From: Stenomitos rutilans HA7619-LM2
GTDB taxonomy: Bacteria > Cyanobacteriota > Cyanobacteriia > Leptolyngbyales > Leptolyngbyaceae
DNA: 64,000 nucleotides
Assembly (NCBI GenBank): GCA_019358945.1
Contig: JAHHIE010000030.1
Span: 1-64,000, forward strand
Direction: 5' to 3'
Part shown: in pieces, positions 1 through 10,400 of the stretch
Numbering within the stretch: the first letter of the stretch is position 1
How the letters are laid out: the number at the start of each line of letters is the position of its first letter
Notes under the pieces: model-generated
What the model saw: the letters and a program-made list of their open reading frames with translations, nothing else
What the model was told of the DNA's origin: nothing
Databases searched by the model: none
Position numbers and translations under genes: made by a program

Positions 1-621
1 TCTGCGAAGTAGATGGCTCTGATTTTCGCTGATACAGCCTGACTCTTCCAGCACCTTAGCCCTCTTAAGTATTTCTACTCGCTACAAAGGTGACATGCTC
101 CCCTTAAGAGTTGTGTCAGTCAATCAGCCTGACGGGCTTGAAACTGCTCAACCCCAAGTTGCTGCCCGCTGTCTAGATGTTCAATCTTGCTTACGGTGGG
201 AATACTAGGTTTGAGATGACGAAAAAGACTTGATTAAGGGGAGTAGTGGCAGCTAGAGGCTAAAGCATTTGCAGTTTTAGGGAAGCTGGCAATGCAATCT
301 TTTTACTTAGAGAATGGTATTCACTAAGATAGATTACCGATAACAAACAAAAATTTATATCGAATGAAACATGCACTTAATCCTGAAATATTTGCTGAGG
401 ATAAGGTCGTTAACTCTCATGGATATAGAGAACTTGGGTAGCGCTTGAATTGTCATATCTAACCATTGCTTGGATTAGCAGTCTGCCTATTTTAGGCTTT
501 TACTTGATTCTTCAAAAACTGCTTGAATTGGTGTTAAGTTCTCGTTGCTTAGCTGCAAGATAAACTACATATTTTATACAAAAATCAGGCATTTTATTTT
601 TACCTAAAGGCAGCGGAATTT
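1..621. other. Intergenic region, no gene seen
   Basis: No open frame with protein-like composition and no RNA gene was recognised on either strand. The part from about 300 to 600 is A+T-rich and presumably holds the promoter of the taxis operon that starts at 622. No clear operator or terminator could be picked out. Confidence 0.5.
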
Positions 622-1923
622 ATGGCAAATGATGGTAACAGCATCTCCAGATTAGTAAACGGTATCTCCGACAGCCAATTAGTCGCCCAATTTCAAATGG
701 CAGCTAAAACTCACTTCAGTGGCAAATTGGATTTTTCCACCGCTGATGGCAAACAGTGGAGCCTTTACTTTCGTCTCGGTCGTTTGATTTGGACGGCAAG
801 TAGTGAGCATCGCTTTCGCCGTTGGTATCGATTACTCAAGCAATTTTGCCCGACTATTCATCCCCAATCGATTCATTTACGAGAAAACGAATTTCCGTTT
901 TACTGGGAATATTTGGTGCTCTCGGTCTTATTTAAGCGGCAGCATATTAGCCGTGAGCAGGCGATCGCGCTCATTCAAGCCGTTGTTTTAGAAGTTTTAT
1001 TTGATCTGCTTTATGTAGGTGAGAAAATTACCGAGAGTGGCTACATATATGACAAGCAAGAAGAATTTAGCGATCCGCTTGCGCCCTTTAATGCAGAGCA
1101 GATTCTTGGGCAGGTACAGCAAGATTTAACCCAATGGTATAGCGCTGGTTTGATCCATTATTCACCGAATGCTGTGCCTGTGATTAAGCGACCCGATGAG
1201 TTGAAACAATGTGTTTCGCCTAAAACCTACCAGACGTTAGAAACGCTCATTCATGGCAATGCAACCTTACGGGATTTAGCTAGAACAACAGGGCAGGAGT
1301 TAGTCAGCCTCACTCGCGTTTTAGCGCCCCATTTTCAGCGGGATCTGATTGGGCTGAGCCAGGTACCAGATTTTTCAGCTCCCAGCGGCTTTAACACTCA
1401 GCCAAAAGCAGTCGTTACTACCAATCCGAATGCACCTCTCGTTGTGTGTATTGATGATAGTCCGCAGGTTTGTAAAGCAATGGAACGCATTATTCAGCCT
1501 GCTGGTTATCGCTATGTCAGCGTGGAAGATTCAGTTCACGCGCTGCCGTTGCTGTTAGAAAAGAAGCCCGGTTTGATCTTCTTAGATCTCGTGATGCCGA
1601 TCGCAAGTGGCTATGAAATCTGTGCCCAAATTCGCCGCATTTCGATCTTCAAAACGATTCCGATCGTCATCCTGACTGGCAAAGACGGCATTGTCGATCG
1701 GGTGCGTGCCAAGGTTGTTGGGGCTTCTGATTTTCTGGCAAAACCTGTAGATGCGGCAAAGGTGCTGGCGATCGCCCATCAATACTTGCCCCTCGCTCCG
1801 ACGACTGCCGTTCCGCCTGACGATCCTAGTCCACCAGAGCCGCTGGAAGAGAGCTACGACATGGGCGAAACCACCGCCCTACTCATTCACCAAAGCATGA
1901 GTAATGTTTCCAGATCTCTGTAA
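622..1923 (+). CDS. PatA/PixG-type response regulator (PATAN + REC)
   Basis: First gene of a taxis operon. Residues about 10-110 resemble the PATAN (DUF4388) domain of cyanobacterial PatA/PixG proteins (motif FSGKLDF, then LYFRLGRLIWTASSEHR). Residues about 272-390 are a receiver domain with the acidic pair CIDDSP, phosphoacceptor Asp in FLDLVMP, Thr in ILTGKDG and Lys in LAKPVD, so all phosphorylation residues are present. There is no DNA-binding output domain. In Synechocystis and Nostoc such proteins sit at the head of pix/ptx/hmp operons and act downstream of CheA in type IV pilus-based motility. That role here is inferred from the matching gene order. The last 40 residues are a Pro/Glu-rich tail. 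The ATG follows a weak AGG-rich site. Confidence 0.9.
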   Translation: MANDGNSISRLVNGISDSQLVAQFQMAAKTHFSGKLDFSTADGKQWSLYFRLGRLIWTASSEHRFRRWYRLLKQFCPTIHPQSIHLRENEFPFYWEYLVLSVLFKRQHISREQAIALIQAVVLEVLFDLLYVGEKITESGYIYDKQEEFSDPLAPFNAEQILGQVQQDLTQWYSAGLIHYSPNAVPVIKRPDELKQCVSPKTYQTLETLIHGNATLRDLARTTGQELVSLTRVLAPHFQRDLIGLSQVPDFSAPSGFNTQPKAVVTTNPNAPLVVCIDDSPQVCKAMERIIQPAGYRYVSVEDSVHALPLLLEKKPGLIFLDLVMPIASGYEICAQIRRISIFKTIPIVILTGKDGIVDRVRAKVVGASDFLAKPVDAAKVLAIAHQYLPLAPTTAVPPDDPSPPEPLEESYDMGETTALLIHQSMSNVSRSL

Positions 1924-1974
1924 TCTGTCCGCGTTCAACGTCCTGACCACACCCTTCAATGAGCATCTGACCTT

Positions 1975-2346
1975 ATGAGCACAGTTCTACTAATCGAAGA
2001 CAGTTTGACAGAAGCCGAAATGTTAACCCGCTATCTCCAACAAGCAGGTCTCCTCGTCATCAGTGCAAAAAGCGGTGAAGAAGCTCAGGAGCGGTTGCAT
2101 AAACAAAGACCTGACCTGATTGTGCTAGACGTGATCTTACCGGGACAGAGCGGCTTTGAACTCTGCCGCGAACTGAAGGCAAATCAGGACACAAAGCAGA
2201 TTCCGATCGTCATATGTTCCACCAAAAATACTGACGTAGACAAGATGTGGGGCAATATGCTGGGGGCGGATGCGTATGTCACCAAACCCGTTAACCAGCA
2301 GGAATTTCTGCAAACAGTCTGTCGCTTGATGGGGCAAGCCGTATGA
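1975..2346 (+). CDS. CheY-like single-domain response regulator (PixH/PilH type)
   Basis: The 123-residue protein is one receiver domain: LLIEDS acidic pocket, phosphoacceptor Asp in VLDVILPG, switch Ser/Thr in VICSTKN, and Lys in VTKPVN. It is the second gene of the operon, 51 bp after the PATAN regulator, and its stop overlaps the next start by 4 bp (ATGA), which implies coupled translation. In pix/hmp systems this protein takes phosphate from the CheA homologue and signals to the pilus motor; that role is inferred from position. Confidence 0.93.
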   Translation: MSTVLLIEDSLTEAEMLTRYLQQAGLLVISAKSGEEAQERLHKQRPDLIVLDVILPGQSGFELCRELKANQDTKQIPIVICSTKNTDVDKMWGNMLGADAYVTKPVNQQEFLQTVCRLMGQAV

Positions 2347-3332
2347 TGCCGTTCTCAACGGACGATCGCCACAATCAATCCCATGACCAATTGCTGCAAC
2401 TGGCGTATCAGGGAGATGCCACGGCGATCGCCACGTTAATGAATCGCCACCTCAGCCGTCAGCAGATTACCGCCCAAGTGGAATGGGAAGGGAATCGGCT
2501 GCACATTTGCCTGGAGGCCGTCCGTCCGCCTGCCCCAGAACCATTGACTACAGTGATCCATCGCACCATTTTGAAGTTGAAGGTGCCTACGCTCAAAACG
2601 TTGAAAATCAGTTGTCAACAGGCTGATACGCGTGAGCTTGTCTGGAGTCAGGAACAAGCGATCGCGCCCCGCAGCACTGCTAATACTGTTAATCCAGCTC
2701 ATACAGCGTTGTCGAAACAAGACGCTGATCGTGCTTCCCAATCGCTGGCTGCACCGATCACGCTTCAAGACTGGCTGAGTCAGACGGCAAAGCCATCCTT
2801 AGCCGAGTTGATGCAGCCCCTTTCAGCGACGAATGAGAGTGAAGCAGACTTGCGCTTTCTCCGGTTTTCCTTCAGTGCTTCAGAAACCGCGCTACTCTCC
2901 CTTGCCAGCATTCGGCAGGTGATGAAGGTGCAGCCGCAGAGCCTTTTGACGGTGCCTGATATGCCAGCGTTTGTCATCGGGATCTGTCATTTTCATGGCG
3001 AAATGCTGTGGCTGGTAGATCTGGGGTTGCAGCTTGGGTTTCAAGGCGTCACCGTGGGGCGATCGCACCTTCACGCACCCTCTGCCACAGCCCCACAGGG
3101 GCACTGGATGGCGATCGTCATTCAAGCGCAAAGCAAATCGCTGGGACTCATTGTACCCCAGGTGATCGACATTGAACGCCACGCTCCCACCCAGCTACAG
3201 CCACCAACGAAGGACTTGTTTCCCGCCACCCTGCTGCCGTTTATCCAGGGTTATTTGGTGCGGTCTAGCAGTCCTGTTTTGGATGCCAATGCGTTGCTTG
3301 CCGATCGCCGCTTGCAGGTTCACGCCGCCTAG
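2343..3332 (+). CDS. CheW-domain adaptor with cyanobacterial N-terminal module (PixI/HmpC type)
   Basis: CheW adaptors couple chemoreceptors to CheA. The C-terminal half (residues about 165-325) fits a CheW domain: a FLRFSFSASETALLSLASI strand pattern, then VPDMPAFVIGICHFHGEMLWLVDL, the usual core. Residues about 10-105 hold a separate module beginning HDQLLQLAYQGDATAIATLMN. I have seen similar stretches at the N-termini of other cyanobacterial proteins, but I know no function for it. A Gln/Ala/Thr-rich linker joins the halves. The start codon overlaps the cheY-like stop by 4 bp. CheW proteins are usually about 160 residues, so the extra 160 residues are the odd point. Confidence 0.85.
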   Translation: MMPFSTDDRHNQSHDQLLQLAYQGDATAIATLMNRHLSRQQITAQVEWEGNRLHICLEAVRPPAPEPLTTVIHRTILKLKVPTLKTLKISCQQADTRELVWSQEQAIAPRSTANTVNPAHTALSKQDADRASQSLAAPITLQDWLSQTAKPSLAELMQPLSATNESEADLRFLRFSFSASETALLSLASIRQVMKVQPQSLLTVPDMPAFVIGICHFHGEMLWLVDLGLQLGFQGVTVGRSHLHAPSATAPQGHWMAIVIQAQSKSLGLIVPQVIDIERHAPTQLQPPTKDLFPATLLPFIQGYLVRSSSPVLDANALLADRRLQVHAA

Positions 3333-3365
3333 TAAGAGTCTCGTCGGATAACACCCCACGGCCCC

Positions 3366-3412
3366 TCCACTCATCCACCCTTCCACTCATCCACCCTTCC
3401 ACTCATCCACCC
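3366..3412 (+). repeat. Three tandem 16-bp repeats between the cheW-like and receptor genes
   Basis: The unit TCCACTCATCCACCCT occurs at 3366-3381 and 3382-3397, with a third copy at 3398-3412 lacking the last base. It lies in the gap before the chemoreceptor gene and is not part of a likely coding frame. The C-rich simple sequence resembles other tandem repeats scattered through this window. Confidence 0.9.
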
Positions 3413-3589
3413 CCTTCAGTTTGGGTTTGTTACTACCCTTACGCCCCGCCATTGCCCAGCTGATCGCTCCAGCATGGCACCCCTCTTACCGACATCCAGA
3501 AAACACTTACAGGACTGATTCCGATCGAAGCCATTGCTGTTTTCCGTTACCGCACTGCCAACTCTACGTCTTTTCAGAGGTTAATACCC

Positions 3590-6500
3590 GTGACCATTTC
3601 TCACTCAAACCAAGATTTGTTTGCGCTCTTTGGCGATGCATCAGAAGAGCCATCGTTACTTAGCAGCCACTACGCTGCCACCACGTTCGCTCCAGCACCG
3701 GGCAATGGCAATGGTCATAGCGGGAGCCAGCCTACGACCGATCGCAACAGCAGCCCAACCGGACTGGGGAATGGCGGATTGGGGAATGGCGGTCATGAGT
3801 ACAGGTCAGCCGACAATGGCAACCGCTCTGGTCAGTCCAACGGGTTTGCCGATTCTAGCCAGCCTGAGAAAGTTGCCGTGCAAAAGGCGATCGTGGCAAT
3901 TCAGGCGATTCGCAAAGAGGTGGAGAAGTCGCAAACGGCTATCAAAACTGAACTGACCAGAGTGGGCACCTCCAATAATTCGGTGATTGCCGAAAATCTG
4001 AATCAACTGGATAAATTGCCACCGCTGCTCGATCAGTTGGGGCAGTTTGTGCAGCAGCAGTTTCAGGGACAGTTGACGGCTAAAGCGCAGCAGCAAATTG
4101 CCGCCAACCGGGAATGGTTAGGGGCGATCGCCCAACAGATGCAGCAGGCGGAAACTCAGGATGATCTATTCCATATGATCGTGAGCGAAATGCGCGATCA
4201 ACTCCAGGTCGATCGCGTGGTCATCTTCAACTTTGACACTGAGACGAAAGGAACAGTGGTGGCGGAATCGATTGCCTCTGGCTGGACACCCATGCAAGGC
4301 GAAGCACTTCCAGTACTCCTCTTTGGGGCTGAAAATGCCCGCGAATATCGGCGGAGGCAAATTGTGAGCCTGCGCCATCTTGATGCCGATCGCATCTTTG
4401 CCTATCAACGCCAACTGCTCGAACGCTTTCAGCTCTTAGCCAGCCTCGCCATTCCGCTAGTGATTAACGATCAGGTGCAGGGCTTGCTCGTGGTGCAGCA
4501 ATGTCGGCAACCGCGCGTTTGGCAAGAGCCAGAAATTTATCTGCTCACGGATATTGGTGCCAAACTATCGCTGGTTTTGCAGTTCGTTCAATTCAAAGTG
4601 CAACTGAAACAGATTGCCGCACGGGAACAAGCAACCAGCAAAGTCATCCAAAAAATTCGCAGTACGATCGATATCCAGGCCATTTTTAGAGTCACGACGC
4701 AGGAAGTAAGCCGACTGCTGGACGTAGAGCGTGTCACCATTTACAAATTTCGCCCCGACTTTTTTGGCGATTTTGTGGAAGAAACGGTTTCCGGCAACTA
4801 CCCTCGTCTAGTCGGTAGCGGTTGGGAAGATCCTTACATCAGCGAACATCGTGGCGGACGCTTCCGTAACAACGAACCGCTGATCGTCGAAGATGTGCGG
4901 GTCGGTGAACTCCAGTGGGAGGGCGGACGGCTAAACGCTAAAGCACCCCGCAAACCCCTCACCGACTGTCATATTGAGGCGCTGGAATACTACCAGGTAA
5001 GAGCCTGCGCCGTGGTCGCCATCTTTCAGGGGCAGCATCTCTGGGGTTTGCTCTCGGCGTTCCAAAATAGAGAGACTCGCGCCTGGGATGAGGCAGACGT
5101 TCAAGTGTTGATGCAAATTGCGAACCAGCTTGGCATTGCGCTTCAGCAAGCGGAGTTTGTGGCGCAAGTGGAGGCAAAGGAAACCCAACTGGAAAAATTG
5201 GTGGCTCGCGAAAGGGCAACCGATCGTGTGATCCAAAAAGTTCGCAGCACCACCGATTTGCAAGATATCTTTAGGGTGACAACGCAAGAAGTGAGCCGCT
5301 TGCTCAACGTCGAGCGCGTCACCGTTTACAAATTCCGTCCCGACTTCTTTGGCGATTTCATTGAAGAAACGGTTGTGGGTAATTATCCTCGTCTGGTCGG
5401 CAGCGGCTGGGAAGATCCTTACATCAGCGAACATCGCGGCGGACGCTTCCGCAAAAACGAGCCGCTGATTGTGGATGATATTCAGGTTGGTGAAACCCAC
5501 TGGTCAGGCGGACGGATGCATCCCCAGATACCCCGCAAGCCCCTGACCGATTGCCACATTGAGGCGTTGCAATATTACCAGGTTGAAGCCTGTGCCGTCG
5601 TTGCCATTTTTCAGGGACAGCAGCTTTGGGGCTTGCTCTCTGCCTTCCAAAACACAGGCGCGCGCCAATGGGACGAGGCAGACGTTCAACTGCTGATGCA
5701 GATTGCCAACCAGCTAGGCATTGCCTTGCAACATGCAGAATCGGTGCATGAATCACAGGCGAAAGCACTGCAACTGCAACGAGGGATTGAACGCGAACAG
5801 GCACTTGCCCGCGTCGTCAACCGGATTCGCAACACCCTGGAGATTGACACCATCTTTAAGGCGGCGACGCAGGAAGTCAGGAGTCTGCTGAGTGTGGAGC
5901 GTGTGACCATCTACAAATTCCGCCCCGATTTCTTTGGTGACTTCATTGCCGAGTCTGTAACAGGCGGCTACCCCAACCTCACGGGCAGCGGCTGGGAAGA
6001 CCCCTACATCGGCGAACATCAAGGCGGCAGGTTTCGCCAAAATGTCCCGCTCGTTGTCGATGATATCCACAGCGGTGAAACCATCTGGGAAAACGGGCAT
6101 TTAAACCTTCAGGCTCCCCGTAAACCAATGACGGATTGCCATGTTGAGGCATTGGAATACTACCAGGTGCAAGCCTGTGCCGTTGTCTCGATTTTCCAGG
6201 GCACCAAGCTCTGGGGCTTGCTCTCGGCATTTCAAAACAGTACCTCTCGCGTCTGGGAAGACGGTGAGGTTAACTTGCTCATACAGGTTGCCAACCAGAT
6301 TGGCATTGGGATTCAACAGGCGGAATATGCCAGCCAGCTTCAGGCACAGTCACAGCAATTGGCAGAAGCCGTCGCCCGTGAAAAAGCCTCGAAAGAATTG
6401 CTGCAACAGCGGGCTGTACAACTCTTGATGGCAGTCCGCCCAGCGCTGGAAGGCGATCTAACCGTCCGGGCACCGCTCAGTGAAGATGAAATGGGCACGA

Positions 6501-7384
6501 TCGCCGATGCCTACAACAATACGCTTCAGGCACTCCGCAAAATCGTGGTGCAGGTGCAAGATGCCGCCACACGAGTCAGCGACACCTCTCAAAGCAACAG
6601 CAGTGAGATTACCAAACTATCCCAGGGCGCTCAAAAAGAGTCGCAGCAGGTGACGGCAGCACTGGCACAGATTCGGACAATGGTGGAGAGTACACAAGCG
6701 GTCGCCAGCAGTGCCCAGAAGGTAGAAGTGGCGGTACAGCAGGCAAACCAAACGGTGCAACAGGGCGACGCTGCCATGAACCGCACGGTGGAAGGGATTC
6801 AAACCATCCGCCAAACCGTGTCTGAAACCAGCAAGAAAATCAAACAACTGAGCGAATCGTCCCAAAAGATTTCTAAGGTGGTGAACTTGATTTCAGGCTT
6901 CACGACCCAGACTCAGCTTTTGGCACTAAATGCGGCGATCGAAGCCACCCGTGCAGGCGAAGCAGGACGAGGCTTTGCGGTGGTAGCGGATGAAGTACGT
7001 TCCTTGGCGCGACAGTCGGCGGAAGCCACCACGGAGATTGAAAAACTGGTGCAGGAAATTCAGGCAGAAACCAGTATGGTGTCGCAGGCGATGGATACGG
7101 GCATTCAACAGGTGGTCAACGGCACAGCCTTGGTGAACGAGACGCGCCAGAGTTTGACCGCGATCGTGGCTTCAACGGCACAGATTAGCAGCCTGGTGCA
7201 GCACATTACCCATGCAACGCAGGCACAGACGCAGGATTCGCAACTGGTGACGCAAACAATGGCAGAGGTGGTGGCGATCGCCAACGAAACCTCTACCACC
7301 ACCAAACAGATTGCCACCTCGTTCGATCAACTCCTGACTACTGCCAGCGAACTGCAAACCACCGTGAAGCGGTTCAAATTATAA
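3590..7384 (+). CDS. Soluble chemoreceptor with four GAF domains, HAMP and MCP signalling domain
   Basis: Methyl-accepting chemotaxis protein without a recognisable membrane span, so probably cytoplasmic. The N-terminal 80 residues are Gly/Asn/Ser-rich. GAF1 (about 165-315) is divergent and has no Cys at the bilin position. Then come three near-identical units of exactly 195 residues (from residues 345, 540 and 735), each a GAF domain with the motif TDCH followed by a short helix, then AVVAIFQG or AVVSIFQG, and [10 protein letters not shown]. The Cys residues are 460, 655 and 850. Residues about 940-995 are HAMP-like ([20 protein letters not shown]). The signalling hairpin near 1110-1140 contains [20 protein letters not shown]. 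Start is a GTG with AGAGG about 10 bases upstream. The order resembles PixJ/PtxD receptors, which sense light; light sensing here is plausible but not shown. Confidence 0.9.
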   Translation: MTISHSNQDLFALFGDASEEPSLLSSHYAATTFAPAPGNGNGHSGSQPTTDRNSSPTGLGNGGLGNGGHEYRSADNGNRSGQSNGFADSSQPEKVAVQKAIVAIQAIRKEVEKSQTAIKTELTRVGTSNNSVIAENLNQLDKLPPLLDQLGQFVQQQFQGQLTAKAQQQIAANREWLGAIAQQMQQAETQDDLFHMIVSEMRDQLQVDRVVIFNFDTETKGTVVAESIASGWTPMQGEALPVLLFGAENAREYRRRQIVSLRHLDADRIFAYQRQLLERFQLLASLAIPLVINDQVQGLLVVQQCRQPRVWQEPEIYLLTDIGAKLSLVLQFVQFKVQLKQIAAREQATSKVIQKIRSTIDIQAIFRVTTQEVSRLLDVERVTIYKFRPDFFGDFVEETVSGNYPRLVGSGWEDPYISEHRGGRFRNNEPLIVEDVRVGELQWEGGRLNAKAPRKPLTDCHIEALEYYQVRACAVVAIFQGQHLWGLLSAFQNRETRAWDEADVQVLMQIANQLGIALQQAEFVAQVEAKETQLEKLVARERATDRVIQKVRSTTDLQDIFRVTTQEVSRLLNVERVTVYKFRPDFFGDFIEETVVGNYPRLVGSGWEDPYISEHRGGRFRKNEPLIVDDIQVGETHWSGGRMHPQIPRKPLTDCHIEALQYYQVEACAVVAIFQGQQLWGLLSAFQNTGARQWDEADVQLLMQIANQLGIALQHAESVHESQAKALQLQRGIEREQALARVVNRIRNTLEIDTIFKAATQEVRSLLSVERVTIYKFRPDFFGDFIAESVTGGYPNLTGSGWEDPYIGEHQGGRFRQNVPLVVDDIHSGETIWENGHLNLQAPRKPMTDCHVEALEYYQVQACAVVSIFQGTKLWGLLSAFQNSTSRVWEDGEVNLLIQVANQIGIGIQQAEYASQLQAQSQQLAEAVAREKASKELLQQRAVQLLMAVRPALEGDLTVRAPLSEDEMGTIADAYNNTLQALRKIVVQVQDAATRVSDTSQSNSSEITKLSQGAQKESQQVTAALAQIRTMVESTQAVASSAQKVEVAVQQANQTVQQGDAAMNRTVEGIQTIRQTVSETSKKIKQLSESSQKISKVVNLISGFTTQTQLLALNAAIEATRAGEAGRGFAVVADEVRSLARQSAEATTEIEKLVQEIQAETSMVSQAMDTGIQQVVNGTALVNETRQSLTAIVASTAQISSLVQHITHATQAQTQDSQLVTQTMAEVVAIANETSTTTKQIATSFDQLLTTASELQTTVKRFKL
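4622..6376 (+). repeat. Three tandem 585-bp GAF-coding repeats
   Basis: Units start at 4622, 5207 and 5792, each exactly 585 bp (195 codons), with no length change between copies. Each encodes a linker helix starting Arg-Glu-(Gln/Arg)-Ala and then one GAF domain. Units 1 and 2 are most alike; unit 3 has diverged (for example [10 protein letters not shown] in place of [10 protein letters not shown]). This points to internal duplication of one module within the receptor gene. Confidence 0.9.
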
Positions 7385-7423
7385 AGACACGAACGATCGG
7401 ATCTCATTCTGGAACGTCTCACC

Positions 7424-10400
7424 ATGTCCATTCCATCTACCGTCCAGCAGGAAGACTATGCAAACTTCCTCACCGAGGCAAGCGACCTGCTCCAAACGAT
7501 CGAGCAGGAATTATTCCACCTAAAGCAAGACCATACGCCTGCACGGGTGCATAGTCTCATGCGAGCGGCACATACCCTTAAGGGCAGTGCTGCCAGCGTG
7601 CAGCTAGAAACGGTGAAGTCCGTTGCCCATGTCTTAGAAGACGTGTTTCGGGCGCTCTACAACCCAAAGGTGGTGATCGACGCTGAGCTAGAAGCCTTGC
7701 TCTTTCAGGCATATGAGTGTCTGCGGCTACCGCTGATGGCCGAGTTTACAGGCGGCAGTGTGGATGAGGCAGAGATCCTGGGGCGATCGGCGACCGTCTT
7801 ATCGGCACTGCAAACGAAGCTCGGCGACTTGTTTGATCAAGATACGCCGATCCCAACTTCCGTCGAACTGGGGTTTGATCTGGTGCAGTCGATGTTTGAG
7901 GGTGGCGTGGAGCAACGGCTACAAGCGCTCGAACAGGCTCTAACCCAGCCCCAGCTTACGACCCTTGCTGCGCAGCTACAAGCTGAAGCGGAAGTGTTTC
8001 TGGGTCTGGCAGAATCGTTGCAATTGGCGGGTTTTGGCGCGATCGCGCAAACCACACTTGCCGCGCTTGCTGCCCACCCCAATCAGATCCAACAGATTGC
8101 ACCCCTGGCGATCGCAGACTTTCGTCAGGGACAGGCGGCCGTACTAGCGGGCGATCGCACCCAAGGCGGCTCACCCGCGATCGCGCTTCAGCAGCTTGCT
8201 CAAGTCCGTGCAACGGTGACAGCACCGACCAATGTCGATCGCAACAGCGACGGACACTACCCTGAGCCTCACCAGCCATTCAATCAGCCATCTCATCAGG
8301 CTGCTCACGGATACCGCACCGAGCGGTCTTTGACAGCGACACCGACCCTAGAAAAAAAGCCGAAAACGTTTTTTCAACGGTTAAAAGATTTCTTCTCTCT
8401 AGAGCCAATCTACTGCCCCGATCGCCCCATTCCCACGCCTACTTCTCCGATTGCGCCGCCCACAACGCCTTCTCTCTCATCCTCCTCCGCCAACGACAGC
8501 CTGGATGCCTTCTTCGATCGTATCTCAACAGAACCCACCCCCTTCACACCACCGTCTACATTACAGCCCGATCATCCACTGTCCCCCTCACAATCTGAGC
8601 TTCCACGTCCTAATCTATCCGCGCCCGATCTTGCACTTTCTGATCTGCCACAGCCCGATCTGACGCTGCTCGATCTGTCCATGCCCTATCCTGCACTGCC
8701 TGATCTTGCGCCACCCAATCTTGCGCCGCCTGATCGTTTCAACTCTGAACAGTCATACCCGACACCCGACACCCAACACCCGACACCCGACACCCGACAC
8801 CCGACACCCGACTCCTCTCCCACCCCCGTCGTTCGCGTCAATCTGGGGCAACTCGAACGGTTAGATTACCTGGCGGGGGAACTATTGATCAACCAGAACC
8901 AGCAGACAATGCAGGATGATCAGTTTCGACTTGCTGTGCAAGAACTGGTGCTGCATCTGCAAAAACATAAACGGACGCTCAGCAGTTTGCAAAGTTGGTC
9001 AGATTTGACCCTGGCGACCAACGGTTCCTCCCCACAACCGCTGCTTTCGGATGGGATGACCGACTTCGATGCACTAGAGATGGATCGCTATACCGATTTT
9101 CATGTGTTGGTGCAAGCGGCGCTCAACGATCTGGTGCAGTTAGAAATCGTGGGAGAGAGCCTGGAAACCCAAATTCGGCAGGCGAGACAGGCGAGAGAGA
9201 CGCAAAAACGGTTGCTCACCAGCATTCAAGATGACCTGACAACGGCTCGAATGCAGCCCCTAAGCGAAACTCTCAATCGGCTGTCGCGCGTTCTCCAGCA
9301 GTTGGCGACGGTTCACTCCAAGCCTGTGGCAATGTCGCTGAGTGGGATGTCTGTGCTGGTTGACAAGGCGATCGCCGAAAAACTCTACAATCCCCTGCTC
9401 CACCTGGTGCGAAATGCCTTTGACCACGGTATCGAAGCCCCTGCACTACGGCAAGCCAGCGGCAAACCAGAAACGGGGCAAATTCACATTCATGCCTATC
9501 ATCAAGGCAACCGCACGTTGATCGAAATTCGCGACGATGGGCAGGGAATTGACTGGCAGCGGGTTGCTGAGAAAGCGATCGCGATCGGGCTAGTAACCCC
9601 GGACGTTGCAGCCGACCTATCCTCTGCACAGTTAGCAGATTTTCTGTTTCGATCGGGCTTTTCCACTGCCGCTCAGGTGAATGATTTATCGGGGCGGGGC
9701 GTTGGTTTAGACATGGTGCGATCGGAAATGCAGGCGTTAAAAGGCACTGTTAACGTCAGTTCCACTCCTGGACACGGCACGACCTTTACGCTCTCTCTAC
9801 CGCTGTCGTTCTCCACCACCCGTCTCATGATCTGCCAGCAGCACGGCATCACCTATGCCTTACCCATCAATGTGATTCAGCAGGTAATTTTATCCCAGCC
9901 CAATCAATTGATGCAAACCAGTGGACAACAGATGGTCTTACACTGGCAAGCGGATGACGTGGAACAGATGGTGCCAGTCCACACCTTAGCGCAACTACTC
10001 AACATCCCGCGCTCAAAAACGCTAGCTGAAGACTCGTCCCAACGTACACCCATCATTTTGCTGCAAGGCACTGAGGGACTTTGGGGACTGCGTGTGGATC
10101 AGGTGATGGGTGAACAAGAACTGGTGATTCGCCCCCTGGGAACGGCGATCGCGCCTCCACCCTATGTCTATGGCTGTAGCCTGTTGAACGATCGACAAAT
10201 GGCGCTGGTGATTGATCCCGTTATCCTCCAGGCGTTTCACATCGCTCCACTCAGCGCATTGCAACCGACCAAAGCACCCGCAACGCTCCACTCTCTGCTC
10301 GTCACGGCTCCCCCCTCACGCACCCACATCCTGCTAATCGAAGATTCATTGACGGTGCGTCATAGCCTTGCTAGAACACTACAGGAGCAGGGCTATCGGG

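Noticed and set aside
4931..5500. 189-codon open frame antisense to the GAF repeats
   Set aside because: It mirrors the repeated GAF coding sequence, as do several other antisense frames spaced by 585 bp. No family features; the plus strand is clearly coding.
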